DNA of 64,000 bases from Burkholderia sp. TSV86 (GCF_001522865.1 NZ_LOWB01000116.1:310001-374000), one strand, 5' to 3'; shown: positions 28,178-38,001, counted from the first letter of the stretch. The notes: a model not told the origin generated them from the sequence alone. Made by a program: numbers and translations.

Positions 28178-29022
28178 GCCGCGTCGATTCGGGCCGTGCC
28201 GATTCGACGCGTGCGGCGCCGCTGCGCGGGCCGCTTGTCGCGGATTTCCGCGGTCGCGTGGTGCTGGTCACGGGCGGCGCACAGGGTATCGGCGCCGCGA
28301 TTGCCGGCGCGTTCGCGGCGGCGGGCGCGACAGTGGCGATCGCCGATCTTCAAGCCGACGCGGCCACCGCGTGCGCCGGCGGGCTTGCGCTGCGCGGGCT
28401 CGCCGACGGACAAACGGTGCGCGCCTATCGCGCCGATGCGGCGCAGCGCGACGAGTTGACCGGGCTCGTCGAGCGGATCGAGGCCGACAGCGGCCGGCTC
28501 GACGTGGTCGTGCACAATGCGGCGTATTTTCCGCTCACGCCGTTCGACGCGATCGGTCCCGACCTCCTCGCACGCACGCTCGCCGTCAATCTATCGGCGC
28601 TGTTCTGGCTTACGCAGGCTGCGTTGCCCGCGTTCGAGCGGGCCGGACAGGGGCGCGTGCTCGCGACGTCTTCGGTGACGGGGCCGCGAGTCGCGTATCC
28701 GGGGCTTGCGCACTACGCGGCGTCGAAGGCCGGCGTGAACGGTTTCATCCGTGCGGCGGCGCTGGAGCTGGCAAGCCGGAACGTGACCGTCAACGGCGTC
28801 GAGCCTGGGATGATCCGCACGCCGGCGGCGGCTAATCTCGGCGATGCGGCGCATGCCGCCCGCATTGCGCGGAGCATACCGCTTGGCCGTCTTGGCGAGC
28901 CCGACGACATCGCGGCCGCGATGCTGTTTCTCGCATCGGATTGCGCGGGTTACATCACCGGGCAGACGATCGTGGTCGATGGCGGCGCGACGTTGCCTGA
29001 AACGGGGGCGGTGCCTGTATAG
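28174..29022 (+). CDS. Short-chain dehydrogenase/reductase coupled to moaF
   Basis: This 282-residue SDR has the Rossmann cofactor motif TGGAQGIG near residue 33, the NNAG-equivalent VVHNAAYF, the catalytic serine in ATSSVTGP, and the YAASKAG pair. The C-terminus NVTVNGVEPGMIRTPA and GYITGQTIVVDGG is standard. It is NAD(P)-dependent; an acidic residue (AIADLQ) after the second strand suggests NAD preference. ATGA overlap with the MoaF-like gene makes a two-gene operon, so it probably oxidises or reduces an intermediate of amine or hydroxy-amine breakdown. Confidence 0.88.
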   Translation: MSRVDSGRADSTRAAPLRGPLVADFRGRVVLVTGGAQGIGAAIAGAFAAAGATVAIADLQADAATACAGGLALRGLADGQTVRAYRADAAQRDELTGLVERIEADSGRLDVVVHNAAYFPLTPFDAIGPDLLARTLAVNLSALFWLTQAALPAFERAGQGRVLATSSVTGPRVAYPGLAHYAASKAGVNGFIRAAALELASRNVTVNGVEPGMIRTPAAANLGDAAHAARIARSIPLGRLGEPDDIAAAMLFLASDCAGYITGQTIVVDGGATLPETGAVPV

Positions 29023-29130
29023 CCTGCGCGGCCTGTGCCGTGCGATTGTCGCGGGCGATTGTTGGGCCCGCCGCAGCGCCAACACCACGCACCGGCTGTT
29101 GCTTGCGCACGGAATTCGCGGCGCGCGGCC

Positions 29131-29919
29131 TTATCCGTCGAGCGCCAGCGTGGGCACATCGACGATCGTCGCGCCGCCATCGACCACGATCGCCGCCCCG
29201 GTCATAAACGACGCATCGTCGGACGCGAGAAAGCCGCACACGGCCGCGATCTCGCCGGCATCGGCCGCGCGGCGCAGCGGGACGCCGGCGCTGACCCGCC
29301 GGTATGCGTCGTCGAGCGTTTCGCCGTGACGCCGCATCAGCGGCGCCATTTCGGCGTCGGCCATCGGCGTGCGGACCCAGCCGGGGCATACGGCGTTCAC
29401 GCGAACGCCGGCCGGCCCGTAATCGCGTGCAAGCGAGCGCATCAGCCCGATCAGCGCATGTTTCGCGGTGGTGTAGCCGCATACGTCCGCGCCGGCCGCA
29501 AGCGATGCAATCGACGCAACGAACACGATCGAACCGCGCCGCGCGATCAAATCCGGCAAGCATGCGCGTGCGCTGACGAATGCGGTGTCCAGATTGGCCG
29601 CGAGCGCGTCGCGCCATGCCGCGTCGCCGGTTTCGCCGGCGCGGCCGAGCCCGTGCCCGCCCGCGCACGCGACCAACGTGTCGATCGGACCGAAGCGGGC
29701 GTGAATGTGTTCGATGTGGCTGGTCCACGCGCGCGCGTCTGCTGCATCGCCGGCCAGCGCGAGGCCGCCGGTTTGCGCCGCGATCGTGTCGAGCGGCGCT
29801 CGCCGGCGGCCGATCAACGCGACGCGCTCGCGTTGCGCAGCGAAGCGCAATGCGCATGCGGCGCCGATTCCGGTCCCGGCTCCCGTCACGACGACAGTGC
29901 GCGGCGAAGTATTTTCCAT
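29131..29919 (-). CDS. Short-chain dehydrogenase/reductase
   Basis: The protein has 262 residues with TGAGTGIGAAC near residue 11, LVACAGGHGLG, the catalytic serine in VASIASLAAG, and YTTAKHALIG. The C-terminal VNAVCPGWVRTPMADAEM and DDASFMTGAAIVVDGGATI are intact. The basic residue after strand 2 (LIGRRRAP) suggests NADPH use. Start 29919 follows AGGAGA by 7 bases; the ATG at 29937 overlaps that ribosome binding site. It is transcribed towards the moaF-SDR pair. Confidence 0.87.
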   Translation of the reverse strand: MENTSPRTVVVTGAGTGIGAACALRFAAQRERVALIGRRRAPLDTIAAQTGGLALAGDAADARAWTSHIEHIHARFGPIDTLVACAGGHGLGRAGETGDAAWRDALAANLDTAFVSARACLPDLIARRGSIVFVASIASLAAGADVCGYTTAKHALIGLMRSLARDYGPAGVRVNAVCPGWVRTPMADAEMAPLMRRHGETLDDAYRRVSAGVPLRRAADAGEIAAVCGFLASDDASFMTGAAIVVDGGATIVDVPTLALDG

Positions 29920-30109
29920 TCGAGGCTCTCCTGGCATATGGCGATGGTTTCCGGTTCACGAACGAGTGTACGGCGCGGGCTTGGCGTCCGGCATCGACCG
30001 TTCGGCTGAATGGACGCGCGCGCGATTTGCCGATTTGCGCTCATCGCCGCGGCGATCGCGTGCTTAAGCTGTGCCGGCGCACATTCGTCTGTGCCCGAGG
30101 TGCTTCGAG

Positions 30110-30820
30110 ATGAATCCAGTTCCGGCCCGTCACGGTATCGATGCCGACTGCGCGTCGTATGCACGCGCGTTGCACGCCTGCGTAACCGCCCTGCAAACGC
30201 TCGCACGGCCGAGCGCGACGGTGTTCTACCGGATCGACACGAGCGGCGAGCCTGTCGATTTCGAGCTGTTCGGAATGACGGCCGCGATGCATCGCGCTTA
30301 CGTGAATCGCTATCGGCCGCTCGATCCTCTGCATCCGTTGCGCTGCGCGGCGCAGCCGGGTGCGGTCGTCACGCTTGCATCGCAGCTGCCGGACGAGCGG
30401 CGCGCCGCATCGGCTTACTGGACGGGTTTCTTGCACCGGTATCGCGTCGCCGATGTCGTCGAAGTGCTGTTGCGCGACGGCGGCGCGCCGCGCGCCGCGT
30501 TTTCGCTGTTGCGTTTTGCGAGCGGCGGGCGCTATTCAGCCAGCGAAATCGCGGCGCTGCATGCGCTCCAGCCGCTCGCCGAGGCGGCGCTCGTGCCGCC
30601 GTTGCGGGCCGTGCGCGGAATTCGCAGGATCGTATCCGATACGAGACTCACGCATCGTGAGGAGCAGATCGCGCGTCTCGTGCGCGCAGGCCGTTCGAAC
30701 AAGGAGATCGCGCGCGATCTGGCGCTTGGTCAGACAACTGTCAAGACGCATTTGCTGCGCATGTTCCGCAAGCTCGGCGTGTCGAACCGGACCGAACTCG
30801 TCGGCGCGCTGTTTCTTTGA
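30110..30820 (+). CDS. LuxR-family transcriptional regulator
   Basis: This 236-residue protein has a C-terminal GerE/LuxR helix-turn-helix: LTHREEQIARLVRAGRSNKE, IARDLALGQTTVKTHLLRMF and RKLGVSNRTEL. The N-terminal 150 residues have no phosphoacceptor and do not show the tryptophan/tyrosine pattern of acyl-homoserine-lactone receptors, so a different ligand domain (GAF/PAS-like) is likely. Start 30110 sits after a weak GAGG. The ALDH gene starts 194 bp downstream on the same strand, which suggests local control of the aldehyde dehydrogenase/aminotransferase cluster. Confidence 0.83.
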   Translation: MNPVPARHGIDADCASYARALHACVTALQTLARPSATVFYRIDTSGEPVDFELFGMTAAMHRAYVNRYRPLDPLHPLRCAAQPGAVVTLASQLPDERRAASAYWTGFLHRYRVADVVEVLLRDGGAPRAAFSLLRFASGGRYSASEIAALHALQPLAEAALVPPLRAVRGIRRIVSDTRLTHREEQIARLVRAGRSNKEIARDLALGQTTVKTHLLRMFRKLGVSNRTELVGALFL

Positions 30821-31013
30821 CGGCCGGCCGCGCGGCTTGCTCATGCGCCGCGTCGATCTGCCGCGGGCATGGGCAGGCGCTGCTTGAATTCCCGGCTGCG
30901 GGCCGCCGGCCTGCCAATTTGCGCTAACCGATTGCAAACAGGCGCGGCTACAGTGGCGCGAACCGGCCGCACGATCGCTGCCGCGAGGTGCCCATTCCAG
31001 TTGTGAGACGCCT

Positions 31014-32516
31014 ATGACCCAGACGAACATCGTCGCCGTGAGCGACGCGGTACGCGCCTTCACCGGGCGCGAATTCGGCCTCTTCATCGACGGCGCGATG
31101 CACGCCGCACATTCGCCCCGGCTGCTCGACGTCCATGATCCGTCGACGGGCGAGCGCCTCGCTCGCGTGCCCGACGCCGACGCGCGCGACGTCGACGCCG
31201 CCGTCGCCAGCGCGAAGCGCGCGTTCGACGCGCGTGTCTGGAGCGGGCTACGGCCTGCGGACCGGGAGCGCATCCTGCTGCGGCTGGCCGACGTGCTCGA
31301 AGCGCACGCGGAAGAACTCGCGCAGCTCGAGACGCTGAATCAAGGCAAATCGATTCTCGTGTCGCGCGGCGTCGAGGTCGGCGCGACGATCGAGTATGTC
31401 CGCTATATGGCGGGCTGGGCGACCAAGGTCACCGGCCAAACGTTCGACGTGTCGATCCCGTTTCCGCCTGGCGTGCGCTATACCGCGTACACGCGCAAGG
31501 AGCCGGTCGGCGTCGTCGCCGCGATCGTGCCGTGGAATTTCCCGTTGATGATTGCTGTCTGGAAGCTTGTGCCGGCGCTCGCGGCGGGCTGCACGGTGGT
31601 GCTGAAGCCTTCGCCGGAAACGCCGCTCACCGCGCTGCGGCTTGCCGAGCTGGCGCGCGAAGCGGGCGTGCCGGCGGGCGTGTTCAACGTCGTCACCGGA
31701 GGCCGCGAATGCGGCGCAGCGCTCGCGGGCCATCCGTCGATCGGCAAGATCTCGTTTACCGGCTCGACGCCGACGGGCAAGCTCGTCGGCGCGGCTGCGG
31801 TGCAGAACATGACGCGGTTCTCGCTCGAGCTGGGCGGCAAGAATCCGGTCGTCATGCTGGAGGACGTGGATGTCGCGCAAGCGCTCGCGGGCGTCGCGGC
31901 CGGCGCGTTCTTCAATCAGGGGCAGGTGTGCGCGGCCGCGTCCCGAATCTATGTGCATCGCAGCCGGTTTCGCCAGCTCGCCGACGGCCTGGCCGGAGCC
32001 GCCGCGTCGATGCGGCTCGGCCCAGGGCTCGATCCGGCCGCACAGATCAATCCGCTCGTGTCCGCCCGGCATCGCGACCAGGTTCTCGCGCATCTGGAGC
32101 AGGCCCGTCGTGATGGCGTCACGTTTCTCGCGGGCGGCGATCCGGCCGACGATCGGCCCGGCTATTTCGTGCGTCCGGCGGTGATCGCCGACGCGAAGCA
32201 CGATAGCGCGATCGTGCGTGACGAAGTGTTCGGCCCGGTCGTCGTGGTGTTGCCGTTCGACGATCCCGCGCAAGCGGTGCGGCTTGCGAACGCGTCGCCT
32301 TACGGGCTTGCCGCGAGCTTGTGGAGCAACGATCTGAAGGCAGTGATGGATCTCGTGCCGCGCATCGAGGCGGGCACGGTCTGGGTCAACTGCCACGTGC
32401 CGCTCGATCCGGCGATGCCGTTCGGCGGCTACAAGCAATCCGGCGTCGGCCGCGAATTCGGCCAATACGCGATCGAAGGCTTCACCGAAACCAAATCTGT
32501 CTGTATCGCGCATTGA
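31014..32516 (+). CDS. Aldehyde dehydrogenase, phenylacetaldehyde dehydrogenase-like
   Basis: The protein has 500 residues. It shows the catalytic Cys306 (GQVCAAASR), the general base Glu272 (LELGGKNP), VPWNFPLMIAVWKLVPALAA with the conserved asparagine, and NAD-binding KPSPETPLTAL and FTGSTPTGK. The N-terminus (GLFIDGAMH) and the TAYTRKEPVGVVAAI segment resemble FeaB, which oxidises phenylacetaldehyde to phenylacetate. The aminotransferase gene begins 35 bp downstream. Together they would convert a primary amine or omega-amino compound to an aldehyde and then to an acid. Confidence 0.88.
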   Translation: MTQTNIVAVSDAVRAFTGREFGLFIDGAMHAAHSPRLLDVHDPSTGERLARVPDADARDVDAAVASAKRAFDARVWSGLRPADRERILLRLADVLEAHAEELAQLETLNQGKSILVSRGVEVGATIEYVRYMAGWATKVTGQTFDVSIPFPPGVRYTAYTRKEPVGVVAAIVPWNFPLMIAVWKLVPALAAGCTVVLKPSPETPLTALRLAELAREAGVPAGVFNVVTGGRECGAALAGHPSIGKISFTGSTPTGKLVGAAAVQNMTRFSLELGGKNPVVMLEDVDVAQALAGVAAGAFFNQGQVCAAASRIYVHRSRFRQLADGLAGAAASMRLGPGLDPAAQINPLVSARHRDQVLAHLEQARRDGVTFLAGGDPADDRPGYFVRPAVIADAKHDSAIVRDEVFGPVVVVLPFDDPAQAVRLANASPYGLAASLWSNDLKAVMDLVPRIEAGTVWVNCHVPLDPAMPFGGYKQSGVGREFGQYAIEGFTETKSVCIAH

Positions 32517-32550
32517 ATGCGCTGGCAGTATGTTTTTCCGGAGCAATCCA

Positions 32551-33897
32551 ATGACCTGCAACGATTCCCGTTTCTGGCACCCGATGCTGCATCCGAACGA
32601 CATGACGCGCCGCGAGCCGATCCGCATCGTGCGTGGCGACGGCTGCTACGTGTACGACGATCGCGGGCGTCAGCTCGTCGACGGCGTCGCCGGGTTATGG
32701 AACGTCAACGTCGGCCACAACCGCGCCGAGGTCAAGCAGGCAATCGTGCGCCAGCTCGACGAACTCGAATACTTTCAGTTGTTCGACGGCATCACGCATC
32801 CGCGCGCCGAGGAATTGTCGAAACGGCTGATCGACATGATGGAGCCCGAGGGCATGCGCCGCGTGCTGTACAGCTCGGGCGGCTCGGATTGCGTCGAGAC
32901 CGCGCTCAAGATCGCGCGCCAGTACTGGAAAGTCCAGGGGCAGGCGGATCGCACGAAGTTCATCTCGTTGAAGCAGGGCTATCACGGCACGCATTTCGGC
33001 GGCGCGTCGGTGAACGGCAACACGGTGTTCCGGCGTAATTACGAGCCCAATCTGCCCGGCTGTTTTCATGTCGAGACGCCGTGGCTCTATCGCAATCCGT
33101 TTACCCAGGACCCCGAAGCGCTGGGCCGGATCTGCGCGGAGCTGCTCGAGCGCGAGATCGTGTTCCAGAGCCCGGACACGGTTGCCGCGTTCATTGCCGA
33201 GCCGATCCAGGGCGCGGGCGGCGTGATCGTGCCACCCGCGAACTACTGGCCGCTCGTGCGCGAAGTTTGCGACCGTCACGGCGTGTTGCTGATCGCCGAC
33301 GAAGTCGTGACGGGTTTCGGCCGCAGCGGCAGCCTGTTCGGCAGCCGCGGATGGGGCGTGAAGCCGGACATCATGTGTCTTGCGAAGGGCATCTCGTCCG
33401 GCTACGTGCCGCTCGGCGCAACCGCGGTCAACGCACGCATCGAGGACGCGTTCGCGGCAAATGCGGATTTCAGCGGCGCGATCATGCACGGTTACACTTA
33501 TTCAGGGCATCCGGTCGCGTGCGCGGCGGCGTTGGCGAGTCTCGATATCGTGCTGCGCGAGGATTTGCCCGCGAACGCGGCGCGCCAGGGCGCGCATCTG
33601 CTCGAAGCGCTGCAGCCGTTCGCCGAGCGCTTCGAAGCGGTGGGCGAGGTGCGAGGCAAGGGGCTGATGGTCGCGCTCGATCTCGTCGCAGACAAGATGA
33701 CGCGCGTGCCGATCGATCCTGCGTCGGGCTACGCGAACTCGGTTGCCGAGGTCGCGCGCGAAAACGGCGTGCTCGTGCGGCCGGTCGGCACGAAGATCAT
33801 CCTGTCGCCGCCGCTCGTGATTCAGCGCGAGCAGATCGAGCAGATCGTCGCGGGGCTGGCGGCCGGATTCGATGCGACGCCATTTAACGCGGGCTGA
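32551..33897 (+). CDS. Class III (omega) aminotransferase
   Basis: The protein has 448 residues of PLP fold-type I, class III. It has YSSGGSDCVETALKIARQY, GYHGTHFGG, the Asp in LIADEVVTGFGR, the Schiff-base Lys279 in CLAKGISSGY, and GYTYSGHPVACAAA. It resembles omega-amino acid:pyruvate, putrescine or taurine-pyruvate aminotransferases. Start 32551 follows CCGGAG by 7 bases; an upstream ATG at 32530 adds seven residues without a better site. Its place between the ALDH and permease genes supports a role in amine catabolism. Confidence 0.87.
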   Translation: MTCNDSRFWHPMLHPNDMTRREPIRIVRGDGCYVYDDRGRQLVDGVAGLWNVNVGHNRAEVKQAIVRQLDELEYFQLFDGITHPRAEELSKRLIDMMEPEGMRRVLYSSGGSDCVETALKIARQYWKVQGQADRTKFISLKQGYHGTHFGGASVNGNTVFRRNYEPNLPGCFHVETPWLYRNPFTQDPEALGRICAELLEREIVFQSPDTVAAFIAEPIQGAGGVIVPPANYWPLVREVCDRHGVLLIADEVVTGFGRSGSLFGSRGWGVKPDIMCLAKGISSGYVPLGATAVNARIEDAFAANADFSGAIMHGYTYSGHPVACAAALASLDIVLREDLPANAARQGAHLLEALQPFAERFEAVGEVRGKGLMVALDLVADKMTRVPIDPASGYANSVAEVARENGVLVRPVGTKIILSPPLVIQREQIEQIVAGLAAGFDATPFNAG

Positions 33898-34035
33898 GCG
33901 TGCGCGAAGGGCGTATGTGTACGCTCGGAGCCTCGTTGGCACGGCTGCGAGCGTTTTGCCAATTTGCGCTATATCCGGGAATTTTGGTCTTCGTATTTTC
34001 TCGACATCGACGCAATCATCAATCAGGAGGCGCGG

Positions 34036-35523
34036 ATGTCGGATTGGTCAGACGGTTTGGACACACCGACCGTGCCCGCCGCGAAACCGGCAGCGCAGCC
34101 CAAGCCGGCGGCCGGCTCAGTCGGTTTTCCGACAGCGCTTGCGAGCGCCGTCGGTCTCATCATGGCGAGTCCCGTGATTCTGACCGCGACGTCCGGCTTC
34201 GGCGCCGGCGGTTGGGTACTCGCGTTCGCGATCGCGATCGCGTTCGTGATGATGCAGGCGCAAGCGACGCCCTTCTCCGAGGCGGCGGCGATGCTGCCGA
34301 CAGCCGGCTCGGTATATGCCTATCTGTCATGCGGGCTCGGCCGCTTCTGGGCGATCACCGGTACGATCTCCGCATATTTCATCGTTCACGTGTTTGCCGG
34401 CACCGCGGAGACGATCCTCAGCGGCGTGATGGCGCTCGTCAACTTCGAATCGCCGAACGCGGCATCCGAGCGGCACAATGGCGCGTGGCTCGTCGGCGTG
34501 GGTCTCGTAACGGTGTTCGCGATCACCAACATCGTCGGCATTCAGGTGTTCAGCAAGCTCGAGATCGTGCTGACGGCCGGTATGTGGCTGTCGCTGATGA
34601 TCTTCGGCGTGCTGGGGCTCGTTGCCGCGCCCGTCGTGCATCTCGACGGCTGGTTCGGGCCGTCGTCGCTGGGCGTGTCGGCGCCGGCCGTGCTGTCGCT
34701 CGTCGGGATGGCCATGTTCATGTTCGTCGGCTGCGAATTCGTCACGCCGCTTGCGCCGGAAATGACGGCGCCGGGCAAGACGATTTCGCGCGCGACGGCG
34801 CTCGGGCTCGTGGGCGTCGCGGCCTGCATGTTCGTCTACGGCGCGGCGATCAAGCGACAGGTGCCGAATGTTGCACTGAGCGCCGACGGCTTCACGCATC
34901 TGCTCGATACGCCTGGCGCGATTCCGGCATTCGCGCTGCAGGTGCTCGGCCCGCTCGGGCGCATCTGGTTAGGTATTGCATTCCTGTGCGCCGGCGCGGC
35001 GACGATCAATACGTTGATGGCGGGGCTGCCGCGCATCCTGTACGGGATGGCGCTCGACGGCGCGTTGCCCAAGTGCTTCGCCTATCTGCATCCGCGCTTC
35101 AAGACACCCGTTGTCGGGATCGTCGTGGCGGCAGTCGTGCCGATCGCGCATGCGTGGCTGATCCAGGGCAGTCCCGGCAGCATCCTGCATCTCGTGCTCG
35201 CCGCGACTTGCGCATGGGGCACCGCGTACCTGCTCGTCACGCTGTCGGTCGTGCTGCTGAGGATTCGCCGGCCGGATCTGCCGAGACCGTACCGGTCGCT
35301 GTGGTTTCCGCTGCCGCAGATCGTCTCGAGCATCGGCATCGTGCTTGCGATCGTGTACATCGCCCCGCCGGGGATGAGCGGTCGCGACACCTACATTCCG
35401 TTCGGCGCGATGCTCGGACTCACCGCGCTGTATGCACTGTTCTGGACGGTCGTCGTGCAGCGCAAGCATCCGTTCAGGCCGGTGCCCGTCGAGGATGCGC
35501 TGCACAACGGGCGGGCCCGATGA
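34036..35523 (+). CDS. APC-family amino acid/amine permease
   Basis: This 495-residue membrane protein has about 12 hydrophobic segments and the APC signature GSVYAYLSCGLG after ATPFSEAAAMLPTA. It also has MAMFMFVGCEFVTPLAPEM. Start 34036 was chosen for its exact AGGAGG ribosome binding site 6 bases upstream; earlier in-frame ATG at 33964 lacks one. It follows the aminotransferase gene by 138 bp and precedes the AraC-type regulator. It is the likely importer of the amine or amino acid used by the cluster. Confidence 0.85.
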   Translation: MSDWSDGLDTPTVPAAKPAAQPKPAAGSVGFPTALASAVGLIMASPVILTATSGFGAGGWVLAFAIAIAFVMMQAQATPFSEAAAMLPTAGSVYAYLSCGLGRFWAITGTISAYFIVHVFAGTAETILSGVMALVNFESPNAASERHNGAWLVGVGLVTVFAITNIVGIQVFSKLEIVLTAGMWLSLMIFGVLGLVAAPVVHLDGWFGPSSLGVSAPAVLSLVGMAMFMFVGCEFVTPLAPEMTAPGKTISRATALGLVGVAACMFVYGAAIKRQVPNVALSADGFTHLLDTPGAIPAFALQVLGPLGRIWLGIAFLCAGAATINTLMAGLPRILYGMALDGALPKCFAYLHPRFKTPVVGIVVAAVVPIAHAWLIQGSPGSILHLVLAATCAWGTAYLLVTLSVVLLRIRRPDLPRPYRSLWFPLPQIVSSIGIVLAIVYIAPPGMSGRDTYIPFGAMLGLTALYALFWTVVVQRKHPFRPVPVEDALHNGRAR

Positions 35524-35650
35524 ACGGCCGCTCGATCTGACATACTGTGGCGCACGTCATGCACGGATGCCGTCGGGATGCCGCGCCGCCGCGCGCATAG
35601 CCCGTGATGCGACGCCTGGCTTGCCGTATCGGAATTGTCTGGAGGCACTC

Positions 35651-36589
35651 ATGTTGTTTCAGTCGCATTCGCTCGAAGACGTCCACGATCACGGGCTGGC
35701 CATTGCCGGCTGGCATCAGATTTATCGGCAGATGACGCCCGGCCGCTTCAAGGGTACGGTCACGCAGGTCTTGTGCGACGATTTCCATTTTTTCCGCGAG
35801 ACGACCAACCGGCGCGTCGCGCAAACCGGCGTATCGCCGCGCGGACGGACTTCGCTGGCGATGCCGGTACTCGCGCCGCTGGCAGGCACGTTCCAGCGGC
35901 AGCATGTCGACGGCTATGCGCTTCTTGCGCTGCATCCCGGCGAGGACTTCGAATTCCATACGCCAGAGGGAATGCGGCTCGTGGGCATCAGCGCGAAGCC
36001 CGATATGATCGGCGAGCTATGCGAAGTCGAGTTCGGCACGCGCGAAGGCCGGATGCCGCGGCACGTGACGCGTCTCGCGCACGAACGGGGTATCGCGCTC
36101 GGTGCGCGGTTGTCGTCGTATATCGACGACGCGCAGCGCAACCCCGAATGGCTCGGGTACGATGCCGCCCGCAAGATATTTCGCGACGCATTGCTCGGCG
36201 TGTTTCTCGATGCGCTCGCCGACGCGGCCCACGAAGCGCGACGCGATATCACGCATGCAACCTATAGCGATATCGTCCGGCGCAGCGAGCGCTATTTACG
36301 GCAGCGGCCCGAACAGCCGGTAACGGTGCTCGAGCTGTGCCGCGCATTGCGTTGCAGCCGGCGCACGCTGCAGACGAGCTTTCAGCGGGTTGCCGGCGTG
36401 ACACCCGTTACTTATTTGCGCACGATCCGTCTGAACGCGGTGCATCGGCTGCTGCGCATGACCGGCGCTGACGAACTATGCGTTGGCGAGGCGGCCGCGC
36501 GTTGGGGCTTCACGCATCTCGGTTATTTCGCGCGAGCGTATCGTGGGCTGTTTGGCGAATTGCCGTCACAGACGCAGCGTTTGTCGTGA
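35651..36589 (+). CDS. AraC-family regulator, EutR-like
   Basis: The protein has 312 residues. The N-terminal part contains HGLAIAGWHQIYRQMTPGRF, typical of the EutR-like AraC group that senses ethanolamine and related amines. The C-terminal 100 residues carry two HTH units (VTVLELCRALRCSRRTLQTS, TPVTYLRTIRLNAVHRLL, GEAAARWGFTHLGYFARAYR). Start 35651 directly follows GGAGGCACTC. It ends the permease-aminotransferase-ALDH series on the same strand and is the best candidate for its specific activator. Confidence 0.85.
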   Translation: MLFQSHSLEDVHDHGLAIAGWHQIYRQMTPGRFKGTVTQVLCDDFHFFRETTNRRVAQTGVSPRGRTSLAMPVLAPLAGTFQRQHVDGYALLALHPGEDFEFHTPEGMRLVGISAKPDMIGELCEVEFGTREGRMPRHVTRLAHERGIALGARLSSYIDDAQRNPEWLGYDAARKIFRDALLGVFLDALADAAHEARRDITHATYSDIVRRSERYLRQRPEQPVTVLELCRALRCSRRTLQTSFQRVAGVTPVTYLRTIRLNAVHRLLRMTGADELCVGEAAARWGFTHLGYFARAYRGLFGELPSQTQRLS

Positions 36590-36731
36590 GCGTTGAAGCG
36601 CGCGCTTCGGCGCGCGCGGCGTTGTGGACGGCGGTTGCCGGATTCGTCAAGCCAAATCCGCGCATTGGAGACGGCTCGCATGAGTGGCCGAGCATGAACA
36701 TTTCCCCAGGCGGTTGGCATTTCGGGCAATG

Positions 36732-37274
36732 CTAACGAAAGATAGGTGCGGTGGCGGATACGGTCGCCTCAAGCGCAGCGAGAGTGACGACGTTAATACT
36801 TACCAGGGTTTTTCCTACTTTGACCGATCGCTGGCCGCAGGGCAGGGCAAGCGGGCCGCATGAGGCTCTAAAACCGTCAGGCTTGACGCGGCTGGGATAA
36901 TTGATGGAGGGGCTGACTCTAGCCATCAAATTATATTCCCTGTCCAGAGTCTCGCGATATTTGACTGTGCCCGAGATGATTTTATTTGATGATACTATCT
37001 GGATGTAATTAAATACAATCCAGACGTTGTCGCTGCAAGCATTTCTGTTTATATTGAATGTGTATGTCTGATGCCCTCCTCTGTTAACGTCATGGGACGT
37101 TGTATCGGGTGCCATCACGCATTGGCTATGGCTGGCAATTTTTATGCTATAGGAATGGGGCGTTCTATTGTTCCATGTAATGCTTCCTGTATCCGCATGG
37201 GCAATGGAGGCCGCGCCGGCTGTCAATGCGGAAATAAAGAAAATTGTCCACTTTGATGTGGGGGCTTTGTTCAT
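36732..37274 (-). CDS. Orphan secreted protein in AT-rich DNA
   Basis: This 180-residue protein has a signal peptide (SKWTIFFISALTAGAASIAHA). The mature part is asparagine-, serine- and isoleucine-rich, with ITWNNRTPHSYSIKI, four cysteines (QCVM, NACSDN, ASCGP, LPCGQ) that could form two disulfides, and a basic C-terminus. I do not recognise a family. Codon use and base composition (many A/T third positions) differ from all its neighbours, which suggests transfer. The predicted mature protein is probably a periplasmic or exported beta-rich domain. It is flanked by an AraC regulator gene and AT-rich non-coding DNA. Confidence 0.65.
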   Translation of the reverse strand: MNKAPTSKWTIFFISALTAGAASIAHADTGSITWNNRTPHSYSIKIASHSQCVMAPDTTSHDVNRGGHQTYTFNINRNACSDNVWIVFNYIQIVSSNKIISGTVKYRETLDREYNLMARVSPSINYPSRVKPDGFRASCGPLALPCGQRSVKVGKTLVSINVVTLAALEATVSATAPIFR

Positions 37275-38001
37275 GATGGTGTTTTGAATGAATGATATTT
37301 TTCATTGATGAGATAACGGGGCTTTGAATATTTATGTAATTAATTTGGTTTGCTTTCGTAGCGGTTGTTTCAATATTTTGGTCGCGCGCGGGTGTATCGG
37401 AAAGAGCGTGAGCGCGAATCTTCGCGTGCGAATCGGTCGGTTTACTTAATGCTGCATTGAGTAAGTTCGATAAAAATTGGGAGTGTTGGATGTGAAATTG
37501 TGGCGGTTTATGTGTGAGAAATGAAAGTGAGCTTGTGTGTCTTGGGATTCATTAAAAAATATATCGATGAGGCCACGACTGCAAGGGGCGATTAACTTCG
37601 AAAAATTCCCATGCGATATTCGCGGCAGGCTTTCATGGGTGACGATAAGAACATGCCGCGCGGCCGCCTTGTACAATCGAGCGCCAGTTTCATTGACCGC
37701 AAGGTTATTTGACTCTGAGGCGGACGCCGTCTTTTCGACGCCGGCGCATCCTCAGCGCGCATCGATCACCTTCGATGCCGTCGAACTGAATGCGGCTCAT
37801 GCGTTTACCGCGCTGCTGCCTAGCAGCGTTGCGAATATTTCAACCGTCCGAAAGCCGATGGCCGGGAGACGGCGCGCCTTTATCAACTGAACGTCGGCGC
37901 AAACGGCAGCGCATCGAAGCGAACTGCGCGCTATGTGGTTGTGACCGGCGCAAATCGCGGGCGGAGGCGGGCGGCCGCGAATGCGTTGGCGGCCTGTTTC
38001 T
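37275..38001. other. AT-rich gap between orphan secreted gene and LysE exporter
   Basis: These 727 bp are AT-rich up to about 37560 and then return to typical GC content. Small open frames exist on both strands but none has a signal, family or ribosome binding site I trust. It is probably a promoter region plus remnant DNA. Confidence 0.45.

Noticed and set aside
33900-35540. Plus-strand open frame overlapping the APC permease in another phase
   Set aside because: Arginine-rich with no membrane pattern; the permease frame has the AGGAGG site and APC motifs.
37446-37890. Short open frames on both strands in the AT-rich gap
   Set aside because: No signal peptide, no ribosome binding site and no family; they overlap each other.
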